A stretch of 64,000 bases of DNA, taken from Nodosilinea sp. PGN35. Lineage in GTDB: Bacteria > Cyanobacteriota > Cyanobacteriia > Phormidesmidales > Phormidesmidaceae. The translations under genes were made by a program, and so were the position numbers. The DNA lies in contig NZ_JAQKQJ010000021.1 in assembly GCF_029109325.1 (NCBI RefSeq), positions 1 through 64,000 on the forward strand, written 5' to 3'. Shown here in pieces: positions 31,010 to 39,408 of the stretch (within the stretch, counting starts at the first letter, position 1; the number at the start of each line of letters is the position of its first letter). The notes under the pieces were generated by a model. It was not told the origin of the DNA, did no database searches, and worked only from the letters and a program-made list of their open reading frames with translations.

Positions 31010-31501
31010 ATGCCCATCTCCTTCGCCAGCACCGTCCAGGCCCTCACCTACACCAAAGTTGCCGACTACCTGCAAACCGCCGCCCTGTTTAAAGACAGCC
31101 TGCGGGCCTACCCCGACCTGCCGCGCTTCGACATTCTCTACGGCTCGACCCTGGTCGAGGTCGAGGTGCTGCCCTGGGAGGTACACCCCTGGGAAAAAGC
31201 CGATCTGGCCACGGTGCGGGCCACCAGCTGCGTCACCATCGGCAGCACCATCGACCATGAGCTCATGCACTTTTTGCTCACCGAAAACCGCCGCATGCGC
31301 TTTGGGGCTTTTCATCTCGACGACGCTAACCAGGTGCTCTTTGCCGAGAGCGTTCTCGGCGGCGAACAGATGGATCTCAGGGAGTTACAGACCTGCATTC
31401 TCTCCGTGGTGACCATCGCCGACACCTACGACGACATCATTGCCCAACGCTTTGGCGGCCAGCGGGCGATCGATCGACTGTCGGGGGCGATCGCCTCTTA
31501 A
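31010..31501 (+). CDS. YbjN/CesT-like small acidic protein
   Basis: 163-aa protein of alpha/beta pattern: an N-terminal helix region (TYTKVADYLQTAALFKDSLR), strands in YGSTLVEVEVLPW and ATSCVTIGSTID, then HFLLTENRRMRFGAFHLDDA, VLFAESVLGGEQMDLRELQ, and a long C-terminal helix TCILSVVTIADTYDDIIAQR. This resembles the YbjN / type III secretion chaperone-like fold frequent in cyanobacterial hypothetical proteins, thought to bind peptides or partners. No catalytic motif, signal peptide or TM. It lies 113 bp after the dev operon on the same strand and could be co-transcribed. Family assignment is tentative. Confidence 0.75.
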   Translation: MPISFASTVQALTYTKVADYLQTAALFKDSLRAYPDLPRFDILYGSTLVEVEVLPWEVHPWEKADLATVRATSCVTIGSTIDHELMHFLLTENRRMRFGAFHLDDANQVLFAESVLGGEQMDLRELQTCILSVVTIADTYDDIIAQRFGGQRAIDRLSGAIAS

Positions 31502-31618
31502 GCCGTGGCTCTGTCTAGCAATTGCAGAAATCCAAGTGCAATACCCCCTACCAGAGGCTTCTGCCTATCAAAGTGCCCTAACTAAATCAACTGCTGCCAT
31601 AGCTAAATCTCAAGGTTG

Positions 31619-31722
31619 TATAGCCATGGTCAATTGAGTTAGGACATTCAGCAATCCCAGGAACGTTCAAACGTTTGAACGTTCCTAGAGAAATTGTCCT
31701 AACCAGACTGGCTAAAGCTATA
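31619..31722 (-). repeat. Fold-back (MITE-like) element, family 1, copy B
   Basis: The best-preserved copy: 104 bp from TATAGCCATGGTCAATTG to GACTGGCTAAAGCTATA. The two arms can pair along most of their length (both contain GTTAGGACA) around the same perfect 28-bp central palindrome as copy A (31659-31686). It ends 9 bp before the GT61 stop codon. The sequence just to its left (31570-31610) resembles a worn arm and may be an older insertion. Confidence 0.92.
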
Positions 31723-31731
31723 GTCTCCCGT

Positions 31732-32895
31732 TCACCCGATGGAGAGATAGTCAAGGGCCATCTGAATCGTTTGGCAATCTACTCTAAAAGGATCTTTGAA
31801 CGGCGATTTTTGGGAGTCAGGAGTCGTTTTATCAAAATCAAGCGTGTTGAGCATTTGGGGAGTAATCTGGCCTCGGACACAGCACCACCTGCCGTTTAGA
31901 GCATTGGTCATATACCGATTTTCATAGAAATTCCAGGCGGGAGACATCAGCTCAATCAGCTTAAGGCCGCTGCCTGGTTCAGCACCGGCTTGCAGACCGA
32001 CACGGTTGAGAATAAAGTTGCTGCTGGCAGCACCATGGACTACCACCACCTCTTTTGCATTGCGGGCGATTGACCACTCATCTTCCAGCGATAGATCCTC
32101 AAAATAGAGCGTTTTGAACCCCCGCTCTTCTAAAAACTGAGTTACCTCGTCATTGTTAATTAGGCTACGACTTCCCCGGCGGGAAACAAAGATTCTTTCG
32201 CAGGTTTCTTTTTTGTATCCCGGAAACTCAAAATTGAAAAGGTGAGGCCTAATACTAAAGACCCTGTGCTCTGAGCAGGTGACCAGTTCACCATAGACGT
32301 CGTCGTCCGTAAAAATTACAGGGTTGCCAAGCAGCCGATACACATCCATAGGCATGCTGTAGTTGGGCACCCTAGAACTCAAAATAATGTGAATTTTGAT
32401 GTCTTTTTGAAAATGCTCGCTCAAGAGCTTTTGCGCCAAAAAAACTGGAGTTGCCACATTCTCAAGAATATGGCCGATATTTGTAAATACGTCAAAGCGG
32501 GCATCAAAGATAAATTTCCCCGAAAAGTCGAGCGCTTCTCCTTCCGTCCTGGCTTCGGGGAGCAGTAATTGAGCCTTGCGCCTTTTTATCTTTGCAACCA
32601 GTAGTTTAGCCTTTTGCCTAATTGCCTTTGGCAAAAACAGTCGGGCCTTACGCTTAATTGCTTTAGTGAGAATTAGCTGAGTCTTTCGCTTCCAACTGAG
32701 CGTCTTGACCAATTCCAGTTTGGCCGTGGCAGACTTGACCTTGATTTCCACTTCAAAAGGTTCCAGATATTGCGCCGGCATTAGCACCTGCTCGGCGGCT
32801 GGACGCCATACATCCATCGCACCTGTGGGAAAGCAGTACATCATTGAAGGCGCAACTTCAAGGCCTGGGACCTTATGTTTTAATGTTATATCCAT
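31732..32895 (-). CDS. Glycosyltransferase family 61 (DUF563-type) protein
   Basis: 387-aa protein. The C-terminal half has the GT61 pattern: IFVSRRGSRSLINNDEVTQF, LEERGFKTLYFEDLSLEDEW, ARNAKEVVVVHGAASSNFIL and LKLIELMSPAWN. GT61 enzymes transfer xylose/arabinose or related sugars onto glycans. The N-terminal 100 residues contain a Lys/Arg-rich repetitive stretch (KRKTQLILTKAIKRKARLFL, KAKLLVAKIKRRKAQLLLPE) not typical of the family. A TTG six bases earlier is open, but the ATG at 32895 is the better start. It overlaps a small upstream frame by 23 bp. Base composition is clearly more AT-rich than its neighbours, suggesting acquisition. Acceptor unknown. Confidence 0.85.
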   Translation of the reverse strand: MDITLKHKVPGLEVAPSMMYCFPTGAMDVWRPAAEQVLMPAQYLEPFEVEIKVKSATAKLELVKTLSWKRKTQLILTKAIKRKARLFLPKAIRQKAKLLVAKIKRRKAQLLLPEARTEGEALDFSGKFIFDARFDVFTNIGHILENVATPVFLAQKLLSEHFQKDIKIHIILSSRVPNYSMPMDVYRLLGNPVIFTDDDVYGELVTCSEHRVFSIRPHLFNFEFPGYKKETCERIFVSRRGSRSLINNDEVTQFLEERGFKTLYFEDLSLEDEWSIARNAKEVVVVHGAASSNFILNRVGLQAGAEPGSGLKLIELMSPAWNFYENRYMTNALNGRWCCVRGQITPQMLNTLDFDKTTPDSQKSPFKDPFRVDCQTIQMALDYLSIG

Positions 32896-33109
32896 TTTCA
32901 AGTCCTTCTAAAAAATTTTCGGCTGATCGATAATTTTTAGAAAATTTTGACTTTCTGGGCAGCCGAGAGTTCGAGGCTTGTTCAAGTTGATCGGCCACAG
33001 TCTTCACAAACAGAAACTGCATTCTTCTATACAATTTTGAGCGCAAGCCCAGAAGAGCCAAAGTTACTAAATCTACAGGAACAAGCAAAGCTGTGACGAT
33101 TGCACGCAC
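32873..33109 (-). CDS. Small hydrophobic protein upstream of the GT61 gene (uncertain)
   Basis: 78-codon frame with a GTG start. An N-terminal hydrophobic segment, AIVTALLVPVDLVTLALLGL, is followed by a basic stretch RSKLYRRM and a polar tail. Its stop lies 23 bp inside the GT61 gene, the kind of overlap seen in coupled genes, and it shares that gene's AT-rich composition. I do not recognise it; it could be a small membrane partner of the glycosyltransferase or the remains of a longer gene. The 278 bp beyond it (33110-33387), up to the proA stop, hold no gene I can see. Confidence 0.45.
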   Translation of the reverse strand: MRAIVTALLVPVDLVTLALLGLRSKLYRRMQFLFVKTVADQLEQASNSRLPRKSKFSKNYRSAENFLEGLENGYNIKT

Positions 33110-33387
33110 GCTCTCTTAACAAACAACACTGCGTTTGAGAACAGTAGTTTTACTATAGGAGCAAACGTTTAATGCTCAATACTATTGAGTTAGCTTCCTA
33201 TAAAATTCACTTAATTTGGATTTAAAATCTCCCCTGTGTGAAGGAAGAGTAAAGCCTACGATCGCAGGCAAAGCCACCCAACCCTGTCACTTGATCACGG
33301 AAGGGGAGTTAATTTTGTACAAGCCCTTTGCGCTGGCGGGGCGGCCCCTGGGCTGCGCTGGTGTCGCCTGGCAAAAGCGGTGCTAGC

Positions 33388-34644
33388 TCATTCAATCCCC
33401 TGCAAAATGTGCTGGGTGGTGAGCATTGCGCCGAGGCCCACAAACCCATTGCAGCGACCGCGCTGGGCAGTCATACCCAGGGCAATGGACGAAGCCTGGG
33501 CCGGGTTTCGCACAAAGCGGGGAGACGTATTGATGTAAACCACTGCGCTGGTGGTCAGCTGGGTAAAGCGGCTGCTCTCAGCGTAGCTCTCGGTGGCGAT
33601 CGCATTGGCGTGACCGCTGCTGTGGCGATTGATCCAGCTGGCGGCAGTGTGCACGCTGTCCACCGCCCGTAAAGCCACCGTTTTGCCCAAAAACGGGCGA
33701 TTCCAATCGGCGGCAGCGGCGATTTTCGCATCGGGCAGGTCGGGCAGCAGGGCTTCATCGGCCAGCACCTCAAAATCTTGATCCCACAGGATGTGGCACA
33801 GCTGTACCAAAGCCCCAGGGTTACAGCCCCGGTGCACCAATACCTTTTCGACCGCGTTGACCGCGTCAGGCTCCCCCCGGTGGCTGTCTAACACCATTTG
33901 AGCCACGGTGTCGAGCTGGCCGGTGGCCGACCAGTAGAGGTAGCAGTTGCCCAGGGCCGTGGGCAGCACCGGCACCCCGGCCTGGCGCACCACCTGCTGC
34001 ACCAGGCCGGGCCGCCCGTAGGGAATAATCAAATCGACGCCAGGGTCTTGCAGCAGCCAGGTGCGGGCCACATCCCCCTGCTCTTCGGTCAGCGACAGAA
34101 TACAGTTCTCGGGCAGACCAGTCAATTCTAGGGCCTGGTGCATGGCCTGCAGCAGGGCCTGGTTGGTCTGCCCTGCCTCGTTGCTGCCCTTGAGAATCAG
34201 GCCGTTACCCGTGCGTAGGGTGAGCCCTGCCGCGATCGCCGCCAGCTCTGGAAATGCTTCGTACACCAGAGCCACCACCCCCAGGGGCACCACCTGACCG
34301 TAGCCCGCCACCGCCTTGCTCAGCCGACTGGGGGCAGGGTGCAGCAGCCCGCGCGGATCGCCCAGGTAGGCCAGCCGCCGCAAAATTTTAGCGGTGGTTT
34401 GCAGCCGCTCGGGGGTGAGCTTGAGCCAGTCGAGCACCCGCTCCGGTACAGCCATATCGAGGCTGGCTTCGAGGTCGAGGGTATTGGCTTCGAGAATGTC
34501 GTCAAACCGGGCTTCGATGGCGGTGGCCACCGCTTCGAGCAGGCGGCTCTGGGCATCGGCCCCGGCGGCAACCAGGTCGCGACCGGCTTTTCGCACCTGT
34601 TCAACCGCCGCGCTAAAGTCTGCCTGGGTGGTTAGGTCTACCAT
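33388..34644 (-). CDS. proA: Glutamate-5-semialdehyde dehydrogenase (ProA) homologue with altered active site
   Basis: 418-aa ALDH-superfamily protein of the gamma-glutamyl phosphate reductase family, the second step of proline synthesis (glutamyl-5-phosphate to semialdehyde, NADPH). Family features: YGQVVPLGVVALVYEAFPEL, AAGLTLRTGNGLILKGSNEA, VDLIIPYGRPGL, and the C-terminal VVYINTSPRF. But in the block that normally reads (S/A)xCNxxETLL, this protein has DAVNAVEKVLVH: the catalytic Cys position is Val262, and GGKE is GSNE. Cys234 (GNCYLYW) and a Cys in GRCNGFVGLG are nearby alternatives. It may be a paralogue with changed chemistry. It starts 4 bp after the stop of the upstream small gene. 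Confidence 0.85.
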   Translation of the reverse strand: MVDLTTQADFSAAVEQVRKAGRDLVAAGADAQSRLLEAVATAIEARFDDILEANTLDLEASLDMAVPERVLDWLKLTPERLQTTAKILRRLAYLGDPRGLLHPAPSRLSKAVAGYGQVVPLGVVALVYEAFPELAAIAAGLTLRTGNGLILKGSNEAGQTNQALLQAMHQALELTGLPENCILSLTEEQGDVARTWLLQDPGVDLIIPYGRPGLVQQVVRQAGVPVLPTALGNCYLYWSATGQLDTVAQMVLDSHRGEPDAVNAVEKVLVHRGCNPGALVQLCHILWDQDFEVLADEALLPDLPDAKIAAAADWNRPFLGKTVALRAVDSVHTAASWINRHSSGHANAIATESYAESSRFTQLTTSAVVYINTSPRFVRNPAQASSIALGMTAQRGRCNGFVGLGAMLTTQHILQGIE

Positions 34645-34648
34645 GGGC

Positions 34649-35059
34649 TCAACGCCGAGAAGCCAGCCAAAACATGCCCACCACCGCCAGCGATACCGCC
34701 AGGGTAGTCAGCAATCGCGCCACCGACTGGGCGCTGTCGGGGGTTTGCAGGGTGGCCAGCAGCAAAAAGAACACCATCATGCCGAAGGCGGCCAGCACCA
34801 CCAGGGGCAGGTAGCTAACGCTCAGAGACGAGCGATCGAGTCGCCACTGCTGCCCTGTCCAGCGCCAGAGGCGTTTGTAGGGGTAGTGGGTGGACAGCTG
34901 CTCGATCACGTAGCCGTCGTCTTGCACCACGAAAATCTGCTGACAGCGATCGCAGCCAAAGGCTTCAGTCAGAGTAATAGGCTTGATGCACCCGTTGCGA
35001 CGACAGGGGCAGGGGTAGTCGGCATTCTGATCGATCTTCTGGCTTTTGTAGGTACGCAC
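34649..35059 (-). CDS. Small membrane protein with N-terminal zinc-ribbon-like cysteines
   Basis: 136-aa protein with a GTG start. The N-terminal part has two Cys pairs, CPCRRNGC and CDRC, spaced like a metal-binding ribbon, then QIFVVQDDGYVIEQLSTHYP and a Trp-rich WRWTGQQWRLDR. The C-terminus has two TMs (LPLVVLAAFGMMVFFLLLAT and LLTTLAVSLAVVGMFWLAS). Conserved-hypothetical type in cyanobacteria; function unknown. It lies 4 bp upstream of the proA homologue on the same strand, so they form an operon. Confidence 0.8.
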   Translation of the reverse strand: MRTYKSQKIDQNADYPCPCRRNGCIKPITLTEAFGCDRCQQIFVVQDDGYVIEQLSTHYPYKRLWRWTGQQWRLDRSSLSVSYLPLVVLAAFGMMVFFLLLATLQTPDSAQSVARLLTTLAVSLAVVGMFWLASRR

Positions 35060-35299
35060 AGCACTGCCGGAGTTGGAGCGAAGACGGGCCGATAGTCACC
35101 CATCATTCTGACACATTAACCAAAACCTTCCCTTAAGTACAACCTGCTTTGAGATCCAGCCCTGCCCACCGCGCACAGGCAATCTGCCGAGGCATAACTG
35201 TATCCCCTGCGGCTTGAATTTTTTAGAATAAACGTGGTAGGAAAGGGCTACTCAAGATCAAGCCCTGACCCACTTCTCCCCTACGGACAGGATATCGCT

Positions 35300-35953
35300 A
35301 TGGTTACCGATCGCCTGGAGACGGCAGTGAAAAACTTTCAGCACGTCAATCAGATGGTGGAGCGCTACACCCGCCTCTGTCGGGCCTATATTACTCTGTC
35401 AGAGCGATTTAACCAGCTTGACGTAGACCATATGACCCTCAAGGGGCAAATGGTGCCCCTGCTGAAAGCCCTGAAAGCGCACCAGGCCCAGCTGCACACC
35501 GTCGAGCGGGAAAAGGCCGAGCTGCAAACCTCCCTAGAGGCCCAGGAAATGCGCCTGCAAGCCGCCCTCGAGCAGCAGGAGGCCCAGCACCGTCAAGAGC
35601 TACAGCAGTTGACCACAACCTACGAAGAGAAGCTGCAAGCCCTGGCCAGCCACGTGGCTGAGCTGCAACCCCTCGAACAGCTACTCAACGGCGAGACTCA
35701 CCACGAACTCAGCGCCGCCGAGGCCCAAATGGAGCTGATTGAGACCACCTTCGAAGAGATTGAGCAAGACAGCTCCCCCGATCTCTCCAGCGAAGAGCAG
35801 GCGCTCCTGGCCGCCTATCGCGCCGACCCGGCCGCCTTTTTGGTAGCCGCTGCCGATGCGGCGCGGGGGGGCGTTGGCGCAGGGGCCGAGGCACCCATGG
35901 CCTCCCTGTGGCACTACTACGACGACCGGCCCCCCTACGGCGCTGAGCCCTAG
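35300..35953 (+). CDS. Coiled-coil protein of unknown function
   Basis: 217-aa soluble protein. Residues about 1-60 are helical (ETAVKNFQHVNQMVERYTRL, LSERFNQLDVDHMTLKGQMV). Residues 65-140 form a strong Gln/Glu/Leu coiled coil (KAHQAQLHTVEREKAELQTS and following), and the tail is acidic (ETTFEEIEQDSSPDLSSEEQ) then Ala/Gly-rich, ending DRPPYGAEP. A GTG at 35234 is in frame, but the ATG at 35300 starts at the conserved-looking part. No enzyme motif. It is divergent from the proA operon and convergent with lepB. I do not recognise it. Confidence 0.75.
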   Translation: MVTDRLETAVKNFQHVNQMVERYTRLCRAYITLSERFNQLDVDHMTLKGQMVPLLKALKAHQAQLHTVEREKAELQTSLEAQEMRLQAALEQQEAQHRQELQQLTTTYEEKLQALASHVAELQPLEQLLNGETHHELSAAEAQMELIETTFEEIEQDSSPDLSSEEQALLAAYRADPAAFLVAAADAARGGVGAGAEAPMASLWHYYDDRPPYGAEP

Positions 35954-35976
35954 GGGGAAGGGCCCTAGGGGGAAGG
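35947..35976. repeat. Perfect 15-bp tandem duplication across a stop codon
   Basis: GCCCTAGGGGGAAGG at 35947-35961 is repeated at 35962-35976; the first unit contains the TAG of the coiled-coil gene. This is the second case in the window of a duplication spanning a stop codon. Confidence 0.9.
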
Positions 35977-35993
35977 GGCCGAGGATGAATAAA

Positions 35994-36095
35994 CTAGTAC
36001 TGCCTGGCGGAAATATGGCCACCGTTGCTGAGGTTGTCAGGTCTCGGGTGTCAGGGGTCAGGAATGGTTGGCTGACTTATGCCTTAGGGTACTAG
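35994..36095 (-). repeat. 102-bp MITE-like element, family 2, copy 2
   Basis: The reverse complement of 10296-10397 with three visible differences, same ends CTAGTAC and GTACTAG. It fills the convergent gap between the coiled-coil gene and lepB and ends 6 bp before the lepB stop codon. Confidence 0.92.
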
Positions 36096-36101
36096 TCTAA
36101 A

Positions 36102-36647
36102 TCAGTCTAGATCCCCCAGGCGATCGAGAGGCCAAAATCGAAAGACGGCCCGGCCAATCAGATGATCCGCCGGTAAGAAGCCCCAGTAGTGAGAATCGAA
36201 GCTTTTATTGCGGTTGTCGCCAAGCACCAGGTAGGCATCGTCAGGTACGGTCACCGGCCCGTATTGGTAGTCGGGCTTGGCGGCGATGTAGGGCTCTGCC
36301 TGGGGTGCACCGTTGATGTAGAGCTGGCCGTTTTTGACCTCAATCACATCTCCGGGCAGGCCCACCAGCCGCTTGATAAAAGCTTCGTCTTGCCCCAGGG
36401 CGTCGGGGGGCCGAAACACCACGATGTCGCCCCGCTGGGGATCGCCAAAGGTGTAGCTCACCTTGTCGATAATCAGGCGATCGTTGATCTCGAGGGTGGG
36501 CAGCATCGAGCCCGACGGAATGTAGCGAGCCTCGGCTACAAAAGTACGAATGCCCAGGGCCAGCAGCACGCTGAGGCCAAGGGTTTCAAACATCTCGCGC
36601 ACAATTCCCTTGGCGGGGCGGGGCGGGGTGGAGCTGGAATCGGTCAT
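36102..36647 (-). CDS. lepB: Signal peptidase I
   Basis: 181-aa type I leader peptidase that cleaves signal peptides of exported proteins at the membrane surface. One N-terminal TM (TLGLSVLLALGIRTFVAEAR), the catalytic Ser47 in YIPSGSMLPTL, the general base Lys92 in AFIKRLVGLPGD, box D/E GDNRNKSFDSHYWGFLPADH. Cyanobacterial length is normal. A TTG at 36662 is in frame; I use the ATG at 36647 (MTDSSSTPPRPAKGIVREMF). Cyanobacteria often have two copies, for thylakoid and plasma membrane; which this is cannot be told. The 246 bp upstream, to the end of the next gene, contain no gene. Confidence 0.95.
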   Translation of the reverse strand: MTDSSSTPPRPAKGIVREMFETLGLSVLLALGIRTFVAEARYIPSGSMLPTLEINDRLIIDKVSYTFGDPQRGDIVVFRPPDALGQDEAFIKRLVGLPGDVIEVKNGQLYINGAPQAEPYIAAKPDYQYGPVTVPDDAYLVLGDNRNKSFDSHYWGFLPADHLIGRAVFRFWPLDRLGDLD

Positions 36648-36893
36648 CTGACTCACTCTCAACGGTTGAAAGCTAATTATCGTTTAGACATAGCCATTGT
36701 CGGTAAACGACAGGGCCAGCTTTAGAATTATGGCGGGGTATGTTTCTAATGATGACGCCTAGATGGGGTTTAGCGGTGTCGTTACCGTGGCAGAGCTGTG
36801 GCAATGCTGCCACTGGGCTATGGCCCTCGACTGCCGGTTTGGCTGAAACCCTCAGAGAAGGGGTGAGGGGGCGATCGCCGCGCCTCTCAAAAC

Positions 36894-37943
36894 TCAGGGC
36901 AAAGCCTTCCCCGCAGCAGTCTGATACACCTCCTCAAAAATATGTTTTAGCGCCCCCGTCAGCGGCACCACCAAGAGCAGGCCCAATACCCCAGCCAGCT
37001 GAGACCCAACTAACAGTAAAACTAAGATCCACACGGGGTTTAAGCCAATTAAATCGCCGAGAATTTTGGGGGCAACGGCGCTGTCAATGAGCTGGTCGAT
37101 CAGCAGGGCCGCCACCGCCAATTCTACTCCCAGCAGAACGCTGTTAAAGCTCACCACAATGGCCGCTGTAAAGATACCCACAATATCGCCAAAGGGAATC
37201 AGCGCCAGCAGGCCAATGCCGATGCCAAATACCAGCCAGTAGGGAATATTGAGCAAAAAGAAAACGGTCGATAGCGCAGTGGCCATCAGCAGGGCAATGG
37301 TGGCCTGCCCGACAAAATAGTTCTTAAACTTTTCTTGAAACGCCAGGCGAATCTGGTTGCCCCCATTGCCCGGCAGCCAGCGCAGCAAACCGCCCCAAAA
37401 CTCCTCCCCGTGGAGCAGGAGGTAGAGAGTCAACACAGCGGTAATCAGCACTTCTAGCAGGCTATCAGCAATGCCCAGGAGCACCTCTAGCAGCTGATCG
37501 GGCAGCTGGGCGACCTCGTCGGGCAGCATTTGCGCCACCTGGGTAGCCAGCGCTGTGACATTGAGGGGAATGTGCTTGACCACCAACCAAGTATCTAACA
37601 CCTGAAACTGCTGGCTGCCCGACTCTAGCCAGCCGGGCAGGCGGTTACCCAGATCTCCCAGCTGCTGAAGCAGAGCCGGCACCAGGGTAAACCCTAAGAC
37701 CGCCACCAGGCCACCCGTGACGAGCAAAATTAACGCAATACTGATGCCGGGTTTAATGCCCCGCTTTTCCAGCTGCTCGATGGGGTAGTTCAGCAAAAAC
37801 GACAGCAGCGTGGCCGCAATCAGCATGGTGATCGGCGTTTGAAAGGTCTGGAAGACTTTGTAAAGCAGCCAGAGGTTTAAAATCGTCAAGGGCAGGGCAA
37901 TTTCCCACACCAGCCAGCGGGGCAGCCTATCGAGTGCTTGCAT
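36894..37943 (-). CDS. AI-2E family transporter (PerM-like) membrane protein
   Basis: 349-aa polytopic protein: two closely spaced N-terminal TMs (WEIALPLTILNLWLLYKVFQ and TMLIAATLLSFLLNYPIEQL), a third (SIALILLVTGGLVAVLGFTL), an amphipathic extramembrane region, then several TMs with the family motif GDIVGIFTAAIVVSF and IGLNPVWILVLLLVGSQLAG, ending VPLTGALKHIFEEVYQ. The family contains proposed AI-2 exporters and Na+/H+ antiporter-like proteins; the substrate is not predictable. The frame is open to 38123 but MQALDRLPRWLVWEIALP at 37943 matches the family start. Confidence 0.88.
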   Translation of the reverse strand: MQALDRLPRWLVWEIALPLTILNLWLLYKVFQTFQTPITMLIAATLLSFLLNYPIEQLEKRGIKPGISIALILLVTGGLVAVLGFTLVPALLQQLGDLGNRLPGWLESGSQQFQVLDTWLVVKHIPLNVTALATQVAQMLPDEVAQLPDQLLEVLLGIADSLLEVLITAVLTLYLLLHGEEFWGGLLRWLPGNGGNQIRLAFQEKFKNYFVGQATIALLMATALSTVFFLLNIPYWLVFGIGIGLLALIPFGDIVGIFTAAIVVSFNSVLLGVELAVAALLIDQLIDSAVAPKILGDLIGLNPVWILVLLLVGSQLAGVLGLLLVVPLTGALKHIFEEVYQTAAGKALP

Positions 37944-38508
37944 GGTCAATGGACGTAGCCTATCGGTAATGTCTATAAGATTTAAGGTACTGCCTCCCAG
38001 CCAGAACAAGGGGTGTACTCGGGTAGAAATGGCCGTCAGCGGCTCCTGGGAATCTGCGCTCAGTGGCGAAAAATCGGCGCACCCAGGGCAGAGCGATTGG
38101 CGGTATACCCCCCCTGCCGCCAAACCAGCCCAATAGGCCGTCCACCTGGGGGTTTATATCACGGTAGAAGGTGTGGATGCGATCGCAGCACCAGCCCAAG
38201 CCCTCAGTAACCAGGTGCTGCCGCCCCCCACAGTGATCAAAGTTAGCCAACTATTTCTAACAGACGAGTGACTGCCGTGCTCTGCATCTCCCTCAAGCGA
38301 GGGGCATATTTACCCTTAGCTTCTGCCCTTAGGGCGAAGGAGATGCCCAGTTATTTCCCTAGGCTGAAACCATATTCAACCCGCATTTTTAGACCGCTAG
38401 AGTTTGTCTACCATCAATGCGGTATTTCACCTCAGGCTAGCTAATTTATTGCACAAATTTGCCTTCGAGACTATATCGACGGGCAAATAATCAACGCTTG
38501 AAAATACA
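37944..38508. other. 565-bp gap; short orphan coding-like stretch
   Basis: No full gene seen. On the plus strand, 38137-38271 is open for 44 codons after a TAG (38134-38136) and reads like protein (LGVYITVEGVDAIAAPAQAL, then LPPPTVIKVSQLF), without a good start codon; it may be a fragment of an older gene. A minus-strand frame (37960-38250) is not convincing. GCATCTCC/GGAGATGC arms around 38284-38347 could form a weak hairpin. The promoter of the next gene should lie near its right end. Confidence 0.4.
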
Positions 38509-39006
38509 ATGGATAATGCCATGTTTAAACTTTTCTGCCTTCGCTTTTTTTCGATCGCATTTCGTCGCCAGCTCTCTAGCTTTTTAGCGCAGCTGAGCCT
38601 AACTTTTCGGGCTGTGCAAAGTCGCCCGCTGGCCCGCCTGGCCACCCAAACAGCCCTTGTCAGCGTGCTGGCCATGGCCCTGTGGGTGGGCTCAATCGGC
38701 ACCTACACCCAGGCCGCCCAGGCAGGCGACAACCTCGATGCCAGACCCTACGAAGCCGAGGCCGTGCGCCAGTCGCGCAGTCCCGGTGACCGTCAGAATG
38801 TCTCTGGGGGGAATCAACCCGTAGAAGCGCCGAGGGGGCTTTCCCAAGCACCCGAAGATCAGGCCCAGGGCGTACTTGACAACGTTAAAGATGCGGTTCA
38901 GAGTGTCTTACCCGGCAGGTCTGGCGATGGGGGCCAAAATGCCTATAATCCAAACACCAACCCAGATACTAACGCCAACGCCAGCCAGACCTCTGGTCAG
39001 CGCTAG
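38509..39006 (+). CDS. Secreted or membrane-anchored low-complexity protein, unknown
   Basis: 165-aa protein. A long basic N-region (FKLFCLRFFSIAFRRQLSSF, with several Arg) is followed by one hydrophobic segment, QTALVSVLAMALWVGSIGTY, with a possible signal-peptidase site near TQAAQAGDN. The mature part is polar and disordered (Arg/Ser/Gln, Asp/Gly/Asn), with one amphipathic helix, GVLDNVKDAVQSVLPGRSGD, and ends with an Asn/Thr/Ser tail. I know no function. It could start at the second ATG (38521). The composition fits an exported cell-surface or thylakoid-lumen protein. Confidence 0.6.
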   Translation: MDNAMFKLFCLRFFSIAFRRQLSSFLAQLSLTFRAVQSRPLARLATQTALVSVLAMALWVGSIGTYTQAAQAGDNLDARPYEAEAVRQSRSPGDRQNVSGGNQPVEAPRGLSQAPEDQAQGVLDNVKDAVQSVLPGRSGDGGQNAYNPNTNPDTNANASQTSGQR

Positions 39007-39408
39007 GGGCCAGCGCCAGGGGACGTGACCGATTGCTTCGCTTTTCGCTCAATGCTGGGCACGCTCTGCTCTGCCCAGCCTGCGGAGGCCTGGTATCTTG
39101 CCAGTCTCAGTATCAACGCCGAATCCCATAACCCCGACTTCACCAGAGGTAGTTGAGGCAGGTTAAATATAGAGCTGCTTCCATTGCCCACCAGTCTGGT
39201 CAGACTGGTGGGCATAGCCAATTCAAAGCAGACCGTCTCTCCCCTGGGGAGCTGCCCCTTGAGCGATCCAGGGCCAGACCATAGGCAAACCGTGGGGCAA
39301 CTTGAACCGGATAGTCGGCTATTGTGGGTATTACGCTCTATAGTCTTGCCCACAGCTTGCCGGTACTAGGCCAGACCATAGACTAATCCTTTAGTACTCA
39401 GACGCGCC
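39007..39408. other. 402-bp gap upstream of ilvD with a perfect hairpin
   Basis: No gene seen. GCCCACCAGTCTG (39186-39198) and CAGACTGGTGGGC (39201-39213) form a perfect 13-bp dyad with 2 bp between the arms. No T-run follows, so it may be a cruciform/operator site or an RNA-processing hairpin. The ilvD promoter should lie to its right. Confidence 0.55.
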
